DNA of 64,000 nucleotides from Thermococcus profundus (GTDB taxonomy: Archaea > Methanobacteriota_B > Thermococci > Thermococcales > Thermococcaceae). Under the pieces are notes generated by a model. It had not been told where the DNA came from. It searched no databases and worked only from the letters and a program-made list of their open reading frames with translations. A program made the position numbers and the translations under genes. Below, one piece after another: positions 30,297 to 39,664 of this stretch (its first letter is position 1; each line of letters begins with the position of its first letter). The DNA lies in contig NZ_CP014862.1 in assembly GCF_002214585.1 (NCBI RefSeq), forward strand, positions 1,674,001-1,738,000, written 5' to 3'.

Positions 30297-31688
30297 ATGA
30301 AGCTCTTTGGAACCGCTGGGATCCGCGGGACTCTGTGGAAAAAGGTTACCCCTGACTTGGCCCTCAAGGTCGGAATGGCCGTCGCGACGTATAAGGGCGG
30401 AAAAACAGCCGTGGCTAGGGACGGAAGAACCTCGAGCGTGATGCTCCAGAGCGCCCTCGTCTCGGGACTCCTCGCTTCAGGATCCTCTGTTCTAGATCTC
30501 GGCCTCATCCCAACTCCCACACTCGCGTGGGCCACGAGCAGGAAGGCCAATGCTGGGGTCATGATAACCGCTTCCCACAACCCCCCCACGGACAACGGAA
30601 TAAAGGTCTTCAACGGCGACGGAACCGAGTTCTACATTGAACAGGAGCGCGAGCTGGAGGAGATAATCTTCTCCGGGAGCTTCAAAAAAGCCAGGTGGGA
30701 TGAAATAGGCATGGTCGAGAGTGAAGATGTCAGGGGCGAGTACATCTCAGCCGTGCTCGACTTCGTGAACCACGAGACCGACCTTAAGGTTCTTTACGAC
30801 GGCGCCAACGGTGCAGGGAGCGTTGTGGCGCCTTACCTCCTCAGGGAGATGGGAGCCAAAGTTTTCAGCGTTAACTCACACGTGGACGGCCACTTCCCGG
30901 GAAGGAAGCCCGAGCCTCGCTATGAGAACATAGCCTATCTCGGGAAGCTGGTGAGAAAACTCAATGCTGATTTAGCGATAGCGCAGGACGGGGACGCCGA
31001 CAGAATAGCGGTCTTTGACGAGAAGGGAAACTACGTGGACGAGGACACGTTAATAGCGCTCTTCGCCAAGCTCTACGTTGAGGAACACGGTGGAGGCGTC
31101 GTCGTCACCTCGATAAACACGGGGTCGAGGATAGACGAGGTCGTCGAGAGAGCCGGTGGAAAGGTCTACCGCGTTCCCCTCGGCCAGCCCCACGATGGAA
31201 TAAAGCGCTATGGGGCCATCTTTGCCGCCGAGCCCTGGAAGCTCGTTCACCCAAAGTTCGGACCCTGGATAGACAGCTTCGTGACGATGGGGCTCCTGAT
31301 AAAGCTCATCGACGAGGAGGGAAAGCCCCTCTCGGAGATCATCCGGGAGAACATCCCCACCTATTACCTAGTTAAAAAGAACGTGAAGTGCCCGGACGAA
31401 TTCAAGGGAGAGGTCGTTAAAAAGGCAGGGAGAGCGCTGGAAGAAGCCCTCGGAAGCGAGATTGCGGAGGTGCTGACGATCTCCGGCTACCGCTTCAACT
31501 TAAGGGATCGTTCGTGGGTTCTCGTGAGACCGAGCGGTACAGAACCGAAGATAAGGGTCGTTGTGGAGGCCCCGAACGAGAGGAGGCGCGACGAGCTCTT
31601 CGAGCTTGCCTTCAGAACGGTCTCAAAAATTGTAGAAGACCTGATAAAAAGAAAGGCTAAACGAACCTGGCAGGCCTCAGAGTCCTGA
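30297..31688 (+). CDS. Phosphohexomutase-superfamily enzyme, probable phosphopentomutase
   Basis: A 463-aa enzyme of the alpha-D-phosphohexomutase superfamily. The catalytic phosphoserine is Ser93 in TASHNPP, the metal loop is DGDADR, the sugar loop is in the AAEPWK region and the phosphate loop is RPSGTEPKIRV. The closest relative I recall is the T. kodakarensis gene in the same chromosomal position, reported as a phosphopentomutase; phosphoglucomutase or mannomutase activity is also possible. The ATG at 30297 follows GGTGGTGATC. Its 3' end overlaps the convergent MBL gene by 32 nt. Confidence 0.85.
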   Translation: MKLFGTAGIRGTLWKKVTPDLALKVGMAVATYKGGKTAVARDGRTSSVMLQSALVSGLLASGSSVLDLGLIPTPTLAWATSRKANAGVMITASHNPPTDNGIKVFNGDGTEFYIEQERELEEIIFSGSFKKARWDEIGMVESEDVRGEYISAVLDFVNHETDLKVLYDGANGAGSVVAPYLLREMGAKVFSVNSHVDGHFPGRKPEPRYENIAYLGKLVRKLNADLAIAQDGDADRIAVFDEKGNYVDEDTLIALFAKLYVEEHGGGVVVTSINTGSRIDEVVERAGGKVYRVPLGQPHDGIKRYGAIFAAEPWKLVHPKFGPWIDSFVTMGLLIKLIDEEGKPLSEIIRENIPTYYLVKKNVKCPDEFKGEVVKKAGRALEEALGSEIAEVLTISGYRFNLRDRSWVLVRPSGTEPKIRVVVEAPNERRRDELFELAFRTVSKIVEDLIKRKAKRTWQASES

Positions 31689-32472
31689 CCGCTATCTCAT
31701 TTTTATCGATCATCACACGGAAGCCTTCCTTGGCGATGTAGGTCTTGACTCCGGTGACGTTCTCGAGGTACTTGGCCTCCTTGTAGGGGTTGGCGAAGTG
31801 CATCTTCATGCCTATGTGGTTCATTATCAGGATCTCCGGCTTCTCCTCCATGCTCTTGAGCATTTCAACCGCGTCGTCGGTGCTCATGTGATAGGGAATG
31901 CCCATGTCCCTCGGCCGAGTTATAGCGGCTATGAGAACCCTTGTTCCATCGTGCCACTGCACCAGTTCGTCGAAGTAGGCTGTGTCCGGGATGTAGGAGA
32001 TATCTCCGAAGGCGGTCTTCATCCTGAAGCCTATCGTTGTCGGATCCGAGTGCCTTGCCGGCGTTATCAGGAGCTCCTCATCTCCTAGGCCTATCTTGTT
32101 GCCGGGTTCGGGAGTGTGGACGCTCTCGAGGACGTCAATGTGGTACTTGCTTATGGCCGGTGTGTGATCCTCGTCCCCGTAGACGACGCTCTTCGACGCT
32201 ATTAAAACTCCCCTCTTCTTGAGAGCGCCCCCCGTCATAGCCTCAACCATGATCTCAAGGTCGTTGCAGTGATCGACGTGCCTGTGGGAGACGAAGATAG
32301 CGTCGAGCTTCCTTGGATCGAGCTTGTAGCGCCAGCTCCTGACGAGCGCCCCGGGCCCTGGATCGACGTAGAGGTTCCTGCTGGCCCTGATGTGGAATCC
32401 CCCCGTGGAGCGGAACTGAGTTATTGTGATGAACCGCCCACCCCCGCTCCCGAGGAAGGTTATCTCTATCAA
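31657..32472 (-). CDS. Metallo-beta-lactamase fold hydrolase
   Basis: About 271 aa with the MBL metal motif SHRHVDHCND (HxHxDH), a second His in PARHSDP and an Asp in YIPDTAY. The compact layout resembles RNase Z-like or phosphodiesterase members; the substrate is unknown. I place the start at TTG 32472 (MIEITFLGSGGGRF), 5 nt after GGAGGTG. The longer open frame reaching 32562 would run over the promoter. A TATA box for it (CTTTTATATACC) is at about 32515-32526. Confidence 0.85.
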   Translation of the reverse strand: MIEITFLGSGGGRFITITQFRSTGGFHIRASRNLYVDPGPGALVRSWRYKLDPRKLDAIFVSHRHVDHCNDLEIMVEAMTGGALKKRGVLIASKSVVYGDEDHTPAISKYHIDVLESVHTPEPGNKIGLGDEELLITPARHSDPTTIGFRMKTAFGDISYIPDTAYFDELVQWHDGTRVLIAAITRPRDMGIPYHMSTDDAVEMLKSMEEKPEILIMNHIGMKMHFANPYKEAKYLENVTGVKTYIAKEGFRVMIDKNEIAVRTLRPARFV

Positions 32473-32580
32473 TTCAACACCTCCTTTCCTTCTGCGGACG
32501 GGATAAGTATGAGGTGGGGTATATAAAAGGTTGCCCGCAAAGGGTTTAAGCTTCAACGCCAAGTTTGTTCGGTGGTCCTA
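32473..32580. promoter_or_regulatory. Divergent promoters of the MBL and M20 peptidase genes
   Basis: Minus strand: TTTTATATACC near 32515-32525. Plus strand: GGGTTTAAGC near 32543-32552, about 30 nt before the peptidase start. No operator-like repeat was seen. Confidence 0.5.
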
Positions 32581-33846
32581 ATGGTGGAACTTGAGACTGT
32601 TGTGAGAGAAGTTGGGAAGCTCAGGGACGAGATGGTGAACACCCTCGTCGAACTCATCAAAATCCCCGCGATAAGCCCGGACTACGGCTACGAGGGGGAG
32701 TACGACAAGGCGCAGAAGCTGCTCGAGATAATAAAGGACTGGCCCTTCGACAAGGTCGAGGTCTACGAGGCCCCGGACGAGAGGGCGAAGAACGGCGTGA
32801 GGCCGAGCATTCTGGCCTACTACTACGGCCAGGAGGGGGACAAGAGCCCGCGCCTCTGGATTTTAACCCATATCGACGTCGTCCCGCCCGGAGACCTGAG
32901 CAAGTGGACGGTAACCGAGCCGTTCAAACCCCTTGTCAAGGACGGGAAGGTCTACGGCAGGGGAAGCGAGGACAATGGACAGAGCCTCGTCGCTTCCCTG
33001 TACGCTGTTAAGGCCATGATGAACCTCGGAATCAGGCCGAAGAGGACAGTGATTTTGGCCTTCGTCAGCGATGAGGAGACGGGAAGCCACTACGGCGTTG
33101 AGTGGCTGGTGAAGAACCACCCGGAGCTCTTCAGGAAGGACGACCTCGTTCTGGTTCCGGACGGTGGAAACGAGGACGGAACCTTCATCGAGGTCGCCGA
33201 GAAGAGCATCCTCTGGTTCAAGCTGAAGGTGAAGGGCAAGCAGGTTCACGCGAGCATGCCGGACAAGGGGCTCAACGCCCACCGCGTTGCCCTTGATTTA
33301 GCTTACAACCTGGATAAACTCCTCCACGAGAAGTACGACAAAAGGGACGAGCTCTTCGATCCGCCGGAGAGCACCTTCGAGCCTACGATGGTCAAGAACC
33401 CCGCGGATTCTCCGAACATAGCGCCGGGAGAGCACGAGGTTGTGTTCGACTGCAGGATTCTACCCGATTACAGCCTCGATGATGTGTTAAACGACGTGAA
33501 AGCTCTAGCCGAGGAGGTCAAAGAGAGGCATAAGAAGGAAATCAACGGTAAGGTCCTGCCGGAAGTAGACATCGAAATTCTCCAGCGCGGTGACGCCGCT
33601 CCACCGACCGACCCCAACAGCGAGATAGTGGTTCTCCTGAGGGAGGCGCTGAAGAAGCTGAGGGGCAAAGAGGCGGTAGTTGGAGGAATAGGCGGTGGAA
33701 CCTTCGCGGCCTTCTTCAGGAGGCTTGGGATTCCAGCCGTCGTGTGGGCTACCCTTGATGAGATGGCACATCAGCCCAACGAGTACGCCAAGATAGACAA
33801 CATGGTCGAGGACGCGAAGGTCATGGCGGCCCTTGCTCTCCTCTGA
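32581..33846 (+). CDS. M20 family metallopeptidase / deacylase (dipeptidase-like)
   Basis: A 421-aa cytoplasmic M20 enzyme. Metal ligands are visible in THIDVVPPGD (His and Asp), YGRGSEDNGQ (Asp), SDEETGS (catalytic and metal Glu) and near the C-terminus in MAHQPNEY (His). It has the usual catalytic domain interrupted by a dimerisation lid (about 215-330). The ATG at 32581 follows GGTGGTCCTA. The exact substrate (dipeptide, acetylated amino acid or succinyl compound) cannot be assigned. Confidence 0.88.
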   Translation: MVELETVVREVGKLRDEMVNTLVELIKIPAISPDYGYEGEYDKAQKLLEIIKDWPFDKVEVYEAPDERAKNGVRPSILAYYYGQEGDKSPRLWILTHIDVVPPGDLSKWTVTEPFKPLVKDGKVYGRGSEDNGQSLVASLYAVKAMMNLGIRPKRTVILAFVSDEETGSHYGVEWLVKNHPELFRKDDLVLVPDGGNEDGTFIEVAEKSILWFKLKVKGKQVHASMPDKGLNAHRVALDLAYNLDKLLHEKYDKRDELFDPPESTFEPTMVKNPADSPNIAPGEHEVVFDCRILPDYSLDDVLNDVKALAEEVKERHKKEINGKVLPEVDIEILQRGDAAPPTDPNSEIVVLLREALKKLRGKEAVVGGIGGGTFAAFFRRLGIPAVVWATLDEMAHQPNEYAKIDNMVEDAKVMAALALL

Positions 33847-33967
33847 CTTTCTCTTCTTGCTTTTGTATCCTCCCCATCTAAGCGATGCAACTTCCGACAC
33901 TTCAACTTATTTTGAAGCTGTGGCAAGCTACTTAAGGAATGGTTGAGATATTTACTTGGTGGCTGTG

Positions 33968-35665
33968 ATGCTGAGGAAGAAGGCAATCCTCGTACTCCTT
34001 CTCCTGATCCTTATTTTGAGCAGCGGTTGCGTCTCATCCCCGAGCAATTCTGGGGCATCCTCCACTTCAAGCTCCCCTAACGGGGAAAACTCAAGCTATG
34101 CATCTTCCACCACGAACTCTACGGCCTGGGAGAACACGAGCACGACTTCGACACCCATCGCAAATTCTAGTTACGAGAACGTGAATGACTCTTCGGGATC
34201 ATCTGAAGCCACGATAGCCGTGATAGGGTCCAAACCGAACGAGAAGTCGGAGGATTTGATGTTCTTGGTAGAGGGCTCCACTCGGTCTTTTGGGATGGCC
34301 TTAGAGCCTCTCCAGTCGGAGGTACTTGTGTTTCTCTGGCTGTTGGATCCCAATGGTCCCGTCAATCGGAGTGCCACTTTCAGGCTGATAAACGCCAAAA
34401 CGGGGAAAACGCTCACGGCTAAAAATATCACCTTATTCAAAAATGGAGATTCTAAAGAGGTTTTCGTTAAAATAACGGTTCCCCAACATGGTTACTACAC
34501 AATTGAAGCAACCGTGGGAAACTTGACTCTGAGTGCAAAAACCTCGATTCCACCGACTTCCATAAACAGTTCAATCAACGCCTTCGCCCTCGACCTCTAC
34601 CGCGAGCTGGCAAAAAAGGATGGAAACGTCTTCTTCTCACCCTTCAGCGTTGAAACCGCATTGGCCATGCTCTACGAGGGGGCGAGGGGAAGGACTGCCG
34701 AAGAGATCGCGAACGTTCTTCACCTACCGGAGGACAGGAAGGAAAGGCTGAACAGTTTTAGCTTCTTGATGCATTCGCTGAACTCAAACGACACACCTTA
34801 TATCCTCTCCGCAGCCAACGCCCTCTGGGTTCAGGAGGGTTACCCAATCAAAAAAGATTACGTGGAGACAATAGGGACTTATTATCTCGGCGAGCTCCAC
34901 ATCCTCAACTTCATGGGCAACCCCAAAGAGGCGGGGGAGAGGATAAACCGCTGGGCCGAGGAGAAGACCAACGGCAGGATCAAGAACCTCGTGGAGGGAC
35001 TAAGCCCAAACACCAGACTCGTTTTGACGAACGCGGTTTACTTCAAGGCAAACTGGAGCCACCGTTTTGACCCCGCTAAAACTTACAACGACACCTTCTT
35101 CCTCTCCGAGATGAGAGGGATCGTGGTTTCCTTCATGGAGCAGGTTGGCATCTTCAACTATGATGAGGGGGACTCCTTCCAGGCCCTTGAGATGCCGTAC
35201 GAAGGGGATAGGCTCTCCATGGTGCTCATCCTACCAAAGAAGATTAACGGGCTTGAAGAACTGGAAGCGAACCTGACACCCCAGTTCTTGGAAGGGGTTA
35301 TTAAAAGCCTCAATCCGGAGAAAGTTGAGGTGACGGTTCCAAAGTTCAGGTTTGGGGCTTCTTACAAGCTCAGGGACGTTCTCATGGAAATGGGAATGAA
35401 GAGCGCCTTCACCAACGCCGATTTCTCCGGAATCTCCGATGAGCCTCTGGCTGTTAGCCAGGCAGTTCACAAGAGCTTCATCAGCGTCGCCGAGAACGGA
35501 ACCGAGGCAGCGGCAGCAACGGCCGTTACGCTAACGTTGGCGGCCCCAGTGGAGAGCGAGAAGCCCAAGGTATTCGACGCTAACCATCCGTTCATCTTCC
35601 TCATCTACGATAGGGAAACTGAAACGGTCCTCTTCATGGGAAGGCTCGTGAACCCGAAGGGCTGA
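33968..35665 (+). CDS. Lipoprotein serpin with N-terminal extra domain
   Basis: A 565-aa surface serine-protease inhibitor. Lipobox LSSGC (Cys21), a Ser/Thr/Asn linker to about residue 75, an extra beta-rich domain (about 80-195, ATIAVIGSKPNEKSED onward) and a full serpin domain (about 200-565). The hinge GTEAAAATAV is that of an inhibitory serpin; counting P15 at the Gly puts P1 at Ala in LAAP, suggesting subtilisin- or elastase-like targets. The ATG at 33968 follows TTGGTGG. The paralog at 35899 has only the serpin domain. It may protect the cell from its own or foreign extracellular subtilases. Confidence 0.92.
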   Translation: MLRKKAILVLLLLILILSSGCVSSPSNSGASSTSSSPNGENSSYASSTTNSTAWENTSTTSTPIANSSYENVNDSSGSSEATIAVIGSKPNEKSEDLMFLVEGSTRSFGMALEPLQSEVLVFLWLLDPNGPVNRSATFRLINAKTGKTLTAKNITLFKNGDSKEVFVKITVPQHGYYTIEATVGNLTLSAKTSIPPTSINSSINAFALDLYRELAKKDGNVFFSPFSVETALAMLYEGARGRTAEEIANVLHLPEDRKERLNSFSFLMHSLNSNDTPYILSAANALWVQEGYPIKKDYVETIGTYYLGELHILNFMGNPKEAGERINRWAEEKTNGRIKNLVEGLSPNTRLVLTNAVYFKANWSHRFDPAKTYNDTFFLSEMRGIVVSFMEQVGIFNYDEGDSFQALEMPYEGDRLSMVLILPKKINGLEELEANLTPQFLEGVIKSLNPEKVEVTVPKFRFGASYKLRDVLMEMGMKSAFTNADFSGISDEPLAVSQAVHKSFISVAENGTEAAAATAVTLTLAAPVESEKPKVFDANHPFIFLIYDRETETVLFMGRLVNPKG

Positions 35666-35898
35666 ACTTTTAAACCTCTCCCCAATTTTCCACATTTACT
35701 TGGAGAGATCCCTGCGCCTTTTCAACTCAGCACACGGCAATGGTGATGCTCCGGCGCTTCTTTGATCGCCTCTTTCAATTTACCTCCGCCAGTTTTCTTC
35801 ATCTTTAAGTTAACACTTCAAACGGGATTGAAGCTGTCGAATGGTATTTATACCAACTGCAATCTATTCCTACCGAGGTCAAAACCTAGGTGGTGCCT
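35666..35898. promoter_or_regulatory. Intergenic region upstream of the second serpin
   Basis: 233 bp. A palindromic TATA-like element GGTATTTATACC (about 35844-35855) lies about 45 nt before the second serpin start and is the likely promoter. The rest is AT-richer than the flanking genes; apart from a doubtful 26-codon minus-strand frame nothing is recognised. Confidence 0.45.
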
Positions 35899-37119
35899 AT
35901 GAGAAAGATGCTCTCCATCGTTCTTCTGGCTTTGATAGTACTAGCAGCGGGCTGCACGGAGAAGGCCACGACCAACGTGCAGCTTAGTGGAAACGGCGAA
36001 CTCAAGGTAGCCGCAGGGGAGGACACGTTTGCGGTCGAGTTCTACAAGGAGATCGCGAAAGGAGAAGGGAACGTGCTCTTCTCCCCTTACAGCATCCACA
36101 CAGCCCTAGCCATGACATACGAAGGGGTCAGAGGGAGAACTGCCGGGGAAATGAGGAGCATCCTCCACCTACCGGAGGACAGGAGCGAGAGGCTCTCCGG
36201 GTTCAGGAAGCTCATAACCGACCTCAACCCCCAGAACGGCCCCTACTCCCTGGAGACGGCCAACGCCCTATGGATCCAGAAGGACCACCCGCTGAAGAAA
36301 TCCTATGTTAGCATCATCAAGAAGTACTACCTCGGAACCGCGGAGGAGCTGGACTTCTCGGGTGATCCAGAGAAAGCCGCTGACACCATAAACAGGTGGA
36401 CGGAGGAACATACCCATGGAAAGATAAAAGATCTCGTCTCGCCCGACTCAGTCAGGAACTCAAGGTTCGTTCTAACGAACGCAGTATACATGTCCGGACG
36501 GTGGGTTCACCCCTTCGAGCCGGAGCTCACGGCGAACGAAACGTTCCACACTCCAAGCGGTGACATAACAGTAGAGATGATGCACACCGCGGGGGTTTTC
36601 AACTACACCGAGGTTGGAGGGGTTCAGGTTCTCGAGCTCCCCTACAGGGGAGGAAGGGTGAGCATGGTGGTGTTCCTGCCCAGGGGAGTAGACGGCTACC
36701 GGAAGCTGGACGGCAACATGAGCGTTGATTACATCCTCGATGCCCTCGGCTCCATGAAGCCGGAGAACGTCAGCGTCTCCATCCCCAAGTTCGAGATGAG
36801 TACGGAATACAAGCTTAAGGAGACCCTCAGAAGAATGGGAATGGTTGATGCGTTCACGGAAGGGGCCGACTTCTCGGGAATGAGCGATGAGAGGCTTTTC
36901 ATATCGGACGTTATCCACAAGGCCTACATCAAAGTGGCCGAGAACGGAACAGAGGCGGCAGCGGCAACTGCGGTTATAGGCTACGCCTCCGCACCCGTCA
37001 TTACAAGGGAACCGAAGTTCATCGAGTTCAGGGCGGATCATCCGTTCGCCTTCATAATAGTCGATAAGGAGACCAAGGAGATACTCTTCATGGGAAGGCT
37101 CGTGAATCCCGGGGAGTGA
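35899..37119 (+). CDS. Lipoprotein serpin
   Basis: A 406-aa inhibitory serpin with lipobox LAAGC (Cys19), a short linker and a complete serpin domain (about 42-406). The hinge is GTEAAAATAV as in the upstream paralog, but the reactive loop then differs (IGYASAPVIT); by the same count P1 is Ser. The two proteins therefore probably target different proteases. The ATG at 35899 follows GGTGGTGCCT; the GTG at 35890 is in the site. Tandem duplication with the gene at 33968 is likely. Confidence 0.92.
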   Translation: MRKMLSIVLLALIVLAAGCTEKATTNVQLSGNGELKVAAGEDTFAVEFYKEIAKGEGNVLFSPYSIHTALAMTYEGVRGRTAGEMRSILHLPEDRSERLSGFRKLITDLNPQNGPYSLETANALWIQKDHPLKKSYVSIIKKYYLGTAEELDFSGDPEKAADTINRWTEEHTHGKIKDLVSPDSVRNSRFVLTNAVYMSGRWVHPFEPELTANETFHTPSGDITVEMMHTAGVFNYTEVGGVQVLELPYRGGRVSMVVFLPRGVDGYRKLDGNMSVDYILDALGSMKPENVSVSIPKFEMSTEYKLKETLRRMGMVDAFTEGADFSGMSDERLFISDVIHKAYIKVAENGTEAAAATAVIGYASAPVITREPKFIEFRADHPFAFIIVDKETKEILFMGRLVNPGE

Positions 37120-37148
37120 GCTTTTAAACGCTTTCTCCAATTTTTTCC

Positions 37149-37922
37149 ATGCCCACCTGGAAGGACGGAAAGCTAGGACTGCCGGTTAAAGAGGCCGTCA
37201 AACTCTTTCCCGAGCTGGAGAAATACATTGACGAGCGCGGAAGGCTCGACTTCTCGAACAGGGAAGCCAGGATACTATACAACATGGCTATAGCGAAGGC
37301 CGTCTTTGGGTTGGATATAGAGTATCACCCAAAAGGCCTCGTCACAACCCCCGTTTCGCGCTACCTATTTCTCAAAACGTTCCTTCGCGGCGGTGAGAGA
37401 GTTCTCGAAATAGGAACAGGACACACGGCGATGATGGCCCTGATGGCGGAGAAGCTCTTCAACTGCGACGTTACCGCTACGGAGCTTGATGAAGAGTTCT
37501 TCGAGTATGCGAGGAGGAACATAGAGCGAAACGGTGCTAAGGTTAGGCTCATCAAGAGCAACGGCGGGATTATTAAAGATGTCGTGCCCGAGGGGGAGAG
37601 GTTTGATGTGATCTTTTCCGCTCCTCCCTACTATGAGACTCCAACGAAGGGTGTTTTAACGGAGAGGGAAGGTGTTGGCGGCGGGAAATACGGCGAGAGG
37701 TTTTCGGTAAGGATCATTGAAGAGGCACTCGATTACTTGAATCCAGAAGGTAAAGTTGCCCTTTTTCTTCCCGATAAGGAGCAACTGATAATGGCCGTAG
37801 CAGAAAAAGGTAAAGAGCTCGGCTACTCAGCCAGGGACGTTAAGTTCAAAGTCGGAACGAGGTGGAGGCACAGCCTGATTTTAAAAATCAAAAGCCGGTA
37901 TAACCGGATAATACCGACATGA
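37149..37922 (+). CDS. RlmF/METTL16-like RNA methyltransferase
   Basis: A 257-aa SAM-dependent methyltransferase. Motif I is VLEIGTGHTAMMAL, motif II around ATELDEEFFEYA, and the catalytic NPPY-like motif is FSAPPYYETPTKG, as in the DUF890/RlmF group that methylates adenine N6 in RNA; the target is unknown here. A TATA-like GCTTTTAAACGC lies at about 37121-37132, 20 nt before the ATG, so the mRNA may be leaderless; no ribosome site is visible. Confidence 0.8.
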   Translation: MPTWKDGKLGLPVKEAVKLFPELEKYIDERGRLDFSNREARILYNMAIAKAVFGLDIEYHPKGLVTTPVSRYLFLKTFLRGGERVLEIGTGHTAMMALMAEKLFNCDVTATELDEEFFEYARRNIERNGAKVRLIKSNGGIIKDVVPEGERFDVIFSAPPYYETPTKGVLTEREGVGGGKYGERFSVRIIEEALDYLNPEGKVALFLPDKEQLIMAVAEKGKELGYSARDVKFKVGTRWRHSLILKIKSRYNRIIPT

Positions 37923-37926
37923 AGTA

Positions 37927-37994
37927 CGAACACTAAAATGACCAAAAGTCTTTTATATTTTTGAAGCCCCAATTACGACTAGAAAGAGTGTTCG
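37927..37994 (+). promoter_or_regulatory. Promoter of the orphan ABC operon, flanked by an inverted repeat
   Basis: CGAACACT (37927-37934) and its exact reverse complement AGTGTTCG (37987-37994) lie on either side of a TATA box (CTTTTATATTTTTG, about 37949-37962). The start codon of the first gene is 22 nt after the second arm. Such an arrangement fits two operator half-sites around the promoter, but chance is not excluded for 8-bp arms. Confidence 0.45.
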
Positions 37995-38015
37995 ACATCC
38001 GCGGGTGAGAGCAGT

Positions 38016-38879
38016 ATGAAAACGAGGCTCTTCTTCGTTTTTATTTTGGTGATTTCAATCACATCGGGAACAGTTATGGGCTCCACAAACTTCGATCACC
38101 CTCAAATCGAGGGCAGGGTTACCGTGGTGGCCTTAAATCAGAACGGAAGTGAAGCTTATACCACAGTCCCATTCCTTACGAACTCCTCCGGGGGGAACGT
38201 TGTTTACCAGGGCTGGGTTGAGCTTGTAAGCCTTGAGGATCTGGGGAAAAACGTGAGGATAACAGTACGGTTTGAATTTAACGATTCCCCCTCATACCTC
38301 AAAAACCTGACGGAGCTGGGCCTCCTCACCGATAGGGCCCTTAACAGGACTTTTACCGTAAGCTTTCTTGTGGACAAGCAGAGCAACACCTTCGAAACGG
38401 AAGAGACGAGGGTTTTCTTCCCCTTCCTAATTCTTCAGCGGGACGGTGGAAAGCCCTTCCACAACTTCGAGTTCCTGAGGAGGGAAAAGCAGAACACCGT
38501 GAGGGCGGAACTTGCCAACGGCACCATCGCCACGATCTCCAATGCCGTGGAGCTCTACTCCACAAGAGCGTTCAAGTACGTCTTCTGCTCCGCCAGTATA
38601 GCCACGAAAAACGTTACGTGCGAGAACCCCATCGACCTCAGGTACGCCGAGGTGATGACAAAGTCCCCCTACGTAGTCGGAGCTGACCTTCTTTTCCCCT
38701 CTGATCCCTTCGGCGTCTACCCCGGACCGGTTATGCTGAGCTTTCAGCTGGCCCCTTCCGAGGACGCGCTCAAGGTTTTCGGGGAGAAAGGCGGTGACGA
38801 TCAGAGGCTCTACCTGATGATACCTGCACTGCTCGGCCTTTTAGTTTTGGGGGCGGTTTTGAGGAGGGGGAGGGAATGA
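38016..38879 (+). CDS. Secreted membrane-anchored protein of unknown function (ABC operon gene 1)
   Basis: A 287-aa protein with a signal peptide (1 to about 22), a beta-rich extracytoplasmic domain of about 230 residues containing two Cys (VFCSAS, VTCEN), and a C-terminal membrane segment ending in RRGRE. No family recognised. The ATG follows GGGTGAGAGCAGT and the gene overlaps the next by 4 nt. It heads a four-gene operon with two membrane proteins and an ABC ATPase, so it may be an accessory or cargo-handling part of an exporter. Confidence 0.75.
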   Translation: MKTRLFFVFILVISITSGTVMGSTNFDHPQIEGRVTVVALNQNGSEAYTTVPFLTNSSGGNVVYQGWVELVSLEDLGKNVRITVRFEFNDSPSYLKNLTELGLLTDRALNRTFTVSFLVDKQSNTFETEETRVFFPFLILQRDGGKPFHNFEFLRREKQNTVRAELANGTIATISNAVELYSTRAFKYVFCSASIATKNVTCENPIDLRYAEVMTKSPYVVGADLLFPSDPFGVYPGPVMLSFQLAPSEDALKVFGEKGGDDQRLYLMIPALLGLLVLGAVLRRGRE

Positions 38880-39664
38880 GGTACACGACCCTCGAGATCG
38901 GATCCAGCTGGGGGATCATACTCCTGATGATCCTGGCCCCTTCGATAGTGCTCTACGCCTCCTGGCATGCCTTCCTTGGGCTGGACGTGGGGAACCTCGG
39001 CGGTGCCGAGTTCATGAAAACCGTCCAGAAGAGCGAGGTAAGCGATACAGTTTCTAACTTTGAGAAGATTCTCGAGCCCTTCCTGACCGAAACCCTGAAG
39101 GCCCAGGTCAAGGCATTTGGAAACGGAATCAAAACGATCCTCCTGGGATCGTTCCTCACCCTCTCCACCCTGACATCGATAACGTTCTGCAGGGTGATTG
39201 CAGAGGGCTCGATAATAAACGAAATCGGGCTCCTCAGGAACAAAAGGAGGGTGTTTTTTGAAAGAACGCTCCCGCTGTTCCTCTACGCTGGCCTGGTGTC
39301 CTCACTCCTGAGCCTTGGAGTCTGGATTCTCCTGCCCTTTGCGGGGGTTGAGGCGACTCCAAAACTTTTGGCGTCTCTCTTCCTCTCGACGCTCATGGCT
39401 TCCCTCTGGGGCATATTCCTCACAGCCTTCATAGGAGCCACCCTGAAGGACAACCTCTACCCACTCCTCTCCTCCTTCCTAGTGGCCGGGATCTTCCTCT
39501 TCGCCAGTAACTACGGAGAGATCCTCTTCCCGTTCATCAGGACCTTCGAACTGGTTCTTTCGGGGGGTTACGGTATGAATCTCACCACCATGGTCGGCCT
39601 TTCGATGTTCGCGGTCTCCCCGCTGGCGGCCCTTAAAGCCTTCGAGCGGGGGGAGTACTATTGA
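38876..39664 (+). CDS. Multi-pass membrane protein, ABC-2-type permease-like (gene 2)
   Basis: A 262-aa protein with an N-terminal membrane segment (about 10-32), an extracytoplasmic loop of about 60 residues, then five hydrophobic segments. This topology is that of ABC-2 type export permeases and it is coupled to an ABC ATPase two genes on, but I see no conserved motif that proves membership. The overlap with the preceding gene (ATGA) indicates translational coupling. Confidence 0.75.
   Translation: MRYTTLEIGSSWGIILLMILAPSIVLYASWHAFLGLDVGNLGGAEFMKTVQKSEVSDTVSNFEKILEPFLTETLKAQVKAFGNGIKTILLGSFLTLSTLTSITFCRVIAEGSIINEIGLLRNKRRVFFERTLPLFLYAGLVSSLLSLGVWILLPFAGVEATPKLLASLFLSTLMASLWGIFLTAFIGATLKDNLYPLLSSFLVAGIFLFASNYGEILFPFIRTFELVLSGGYGMNLTTMVGLSMFAVSPLAALKAFERGEYY

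Noticed and set aside
35715-35800. 26-codon minus-strand frame (MKKTGGGKLKE start) between the serpins
   Set aside because: No ribosome site, no clear promoter, no family; could be a remnant but cannot be supported.
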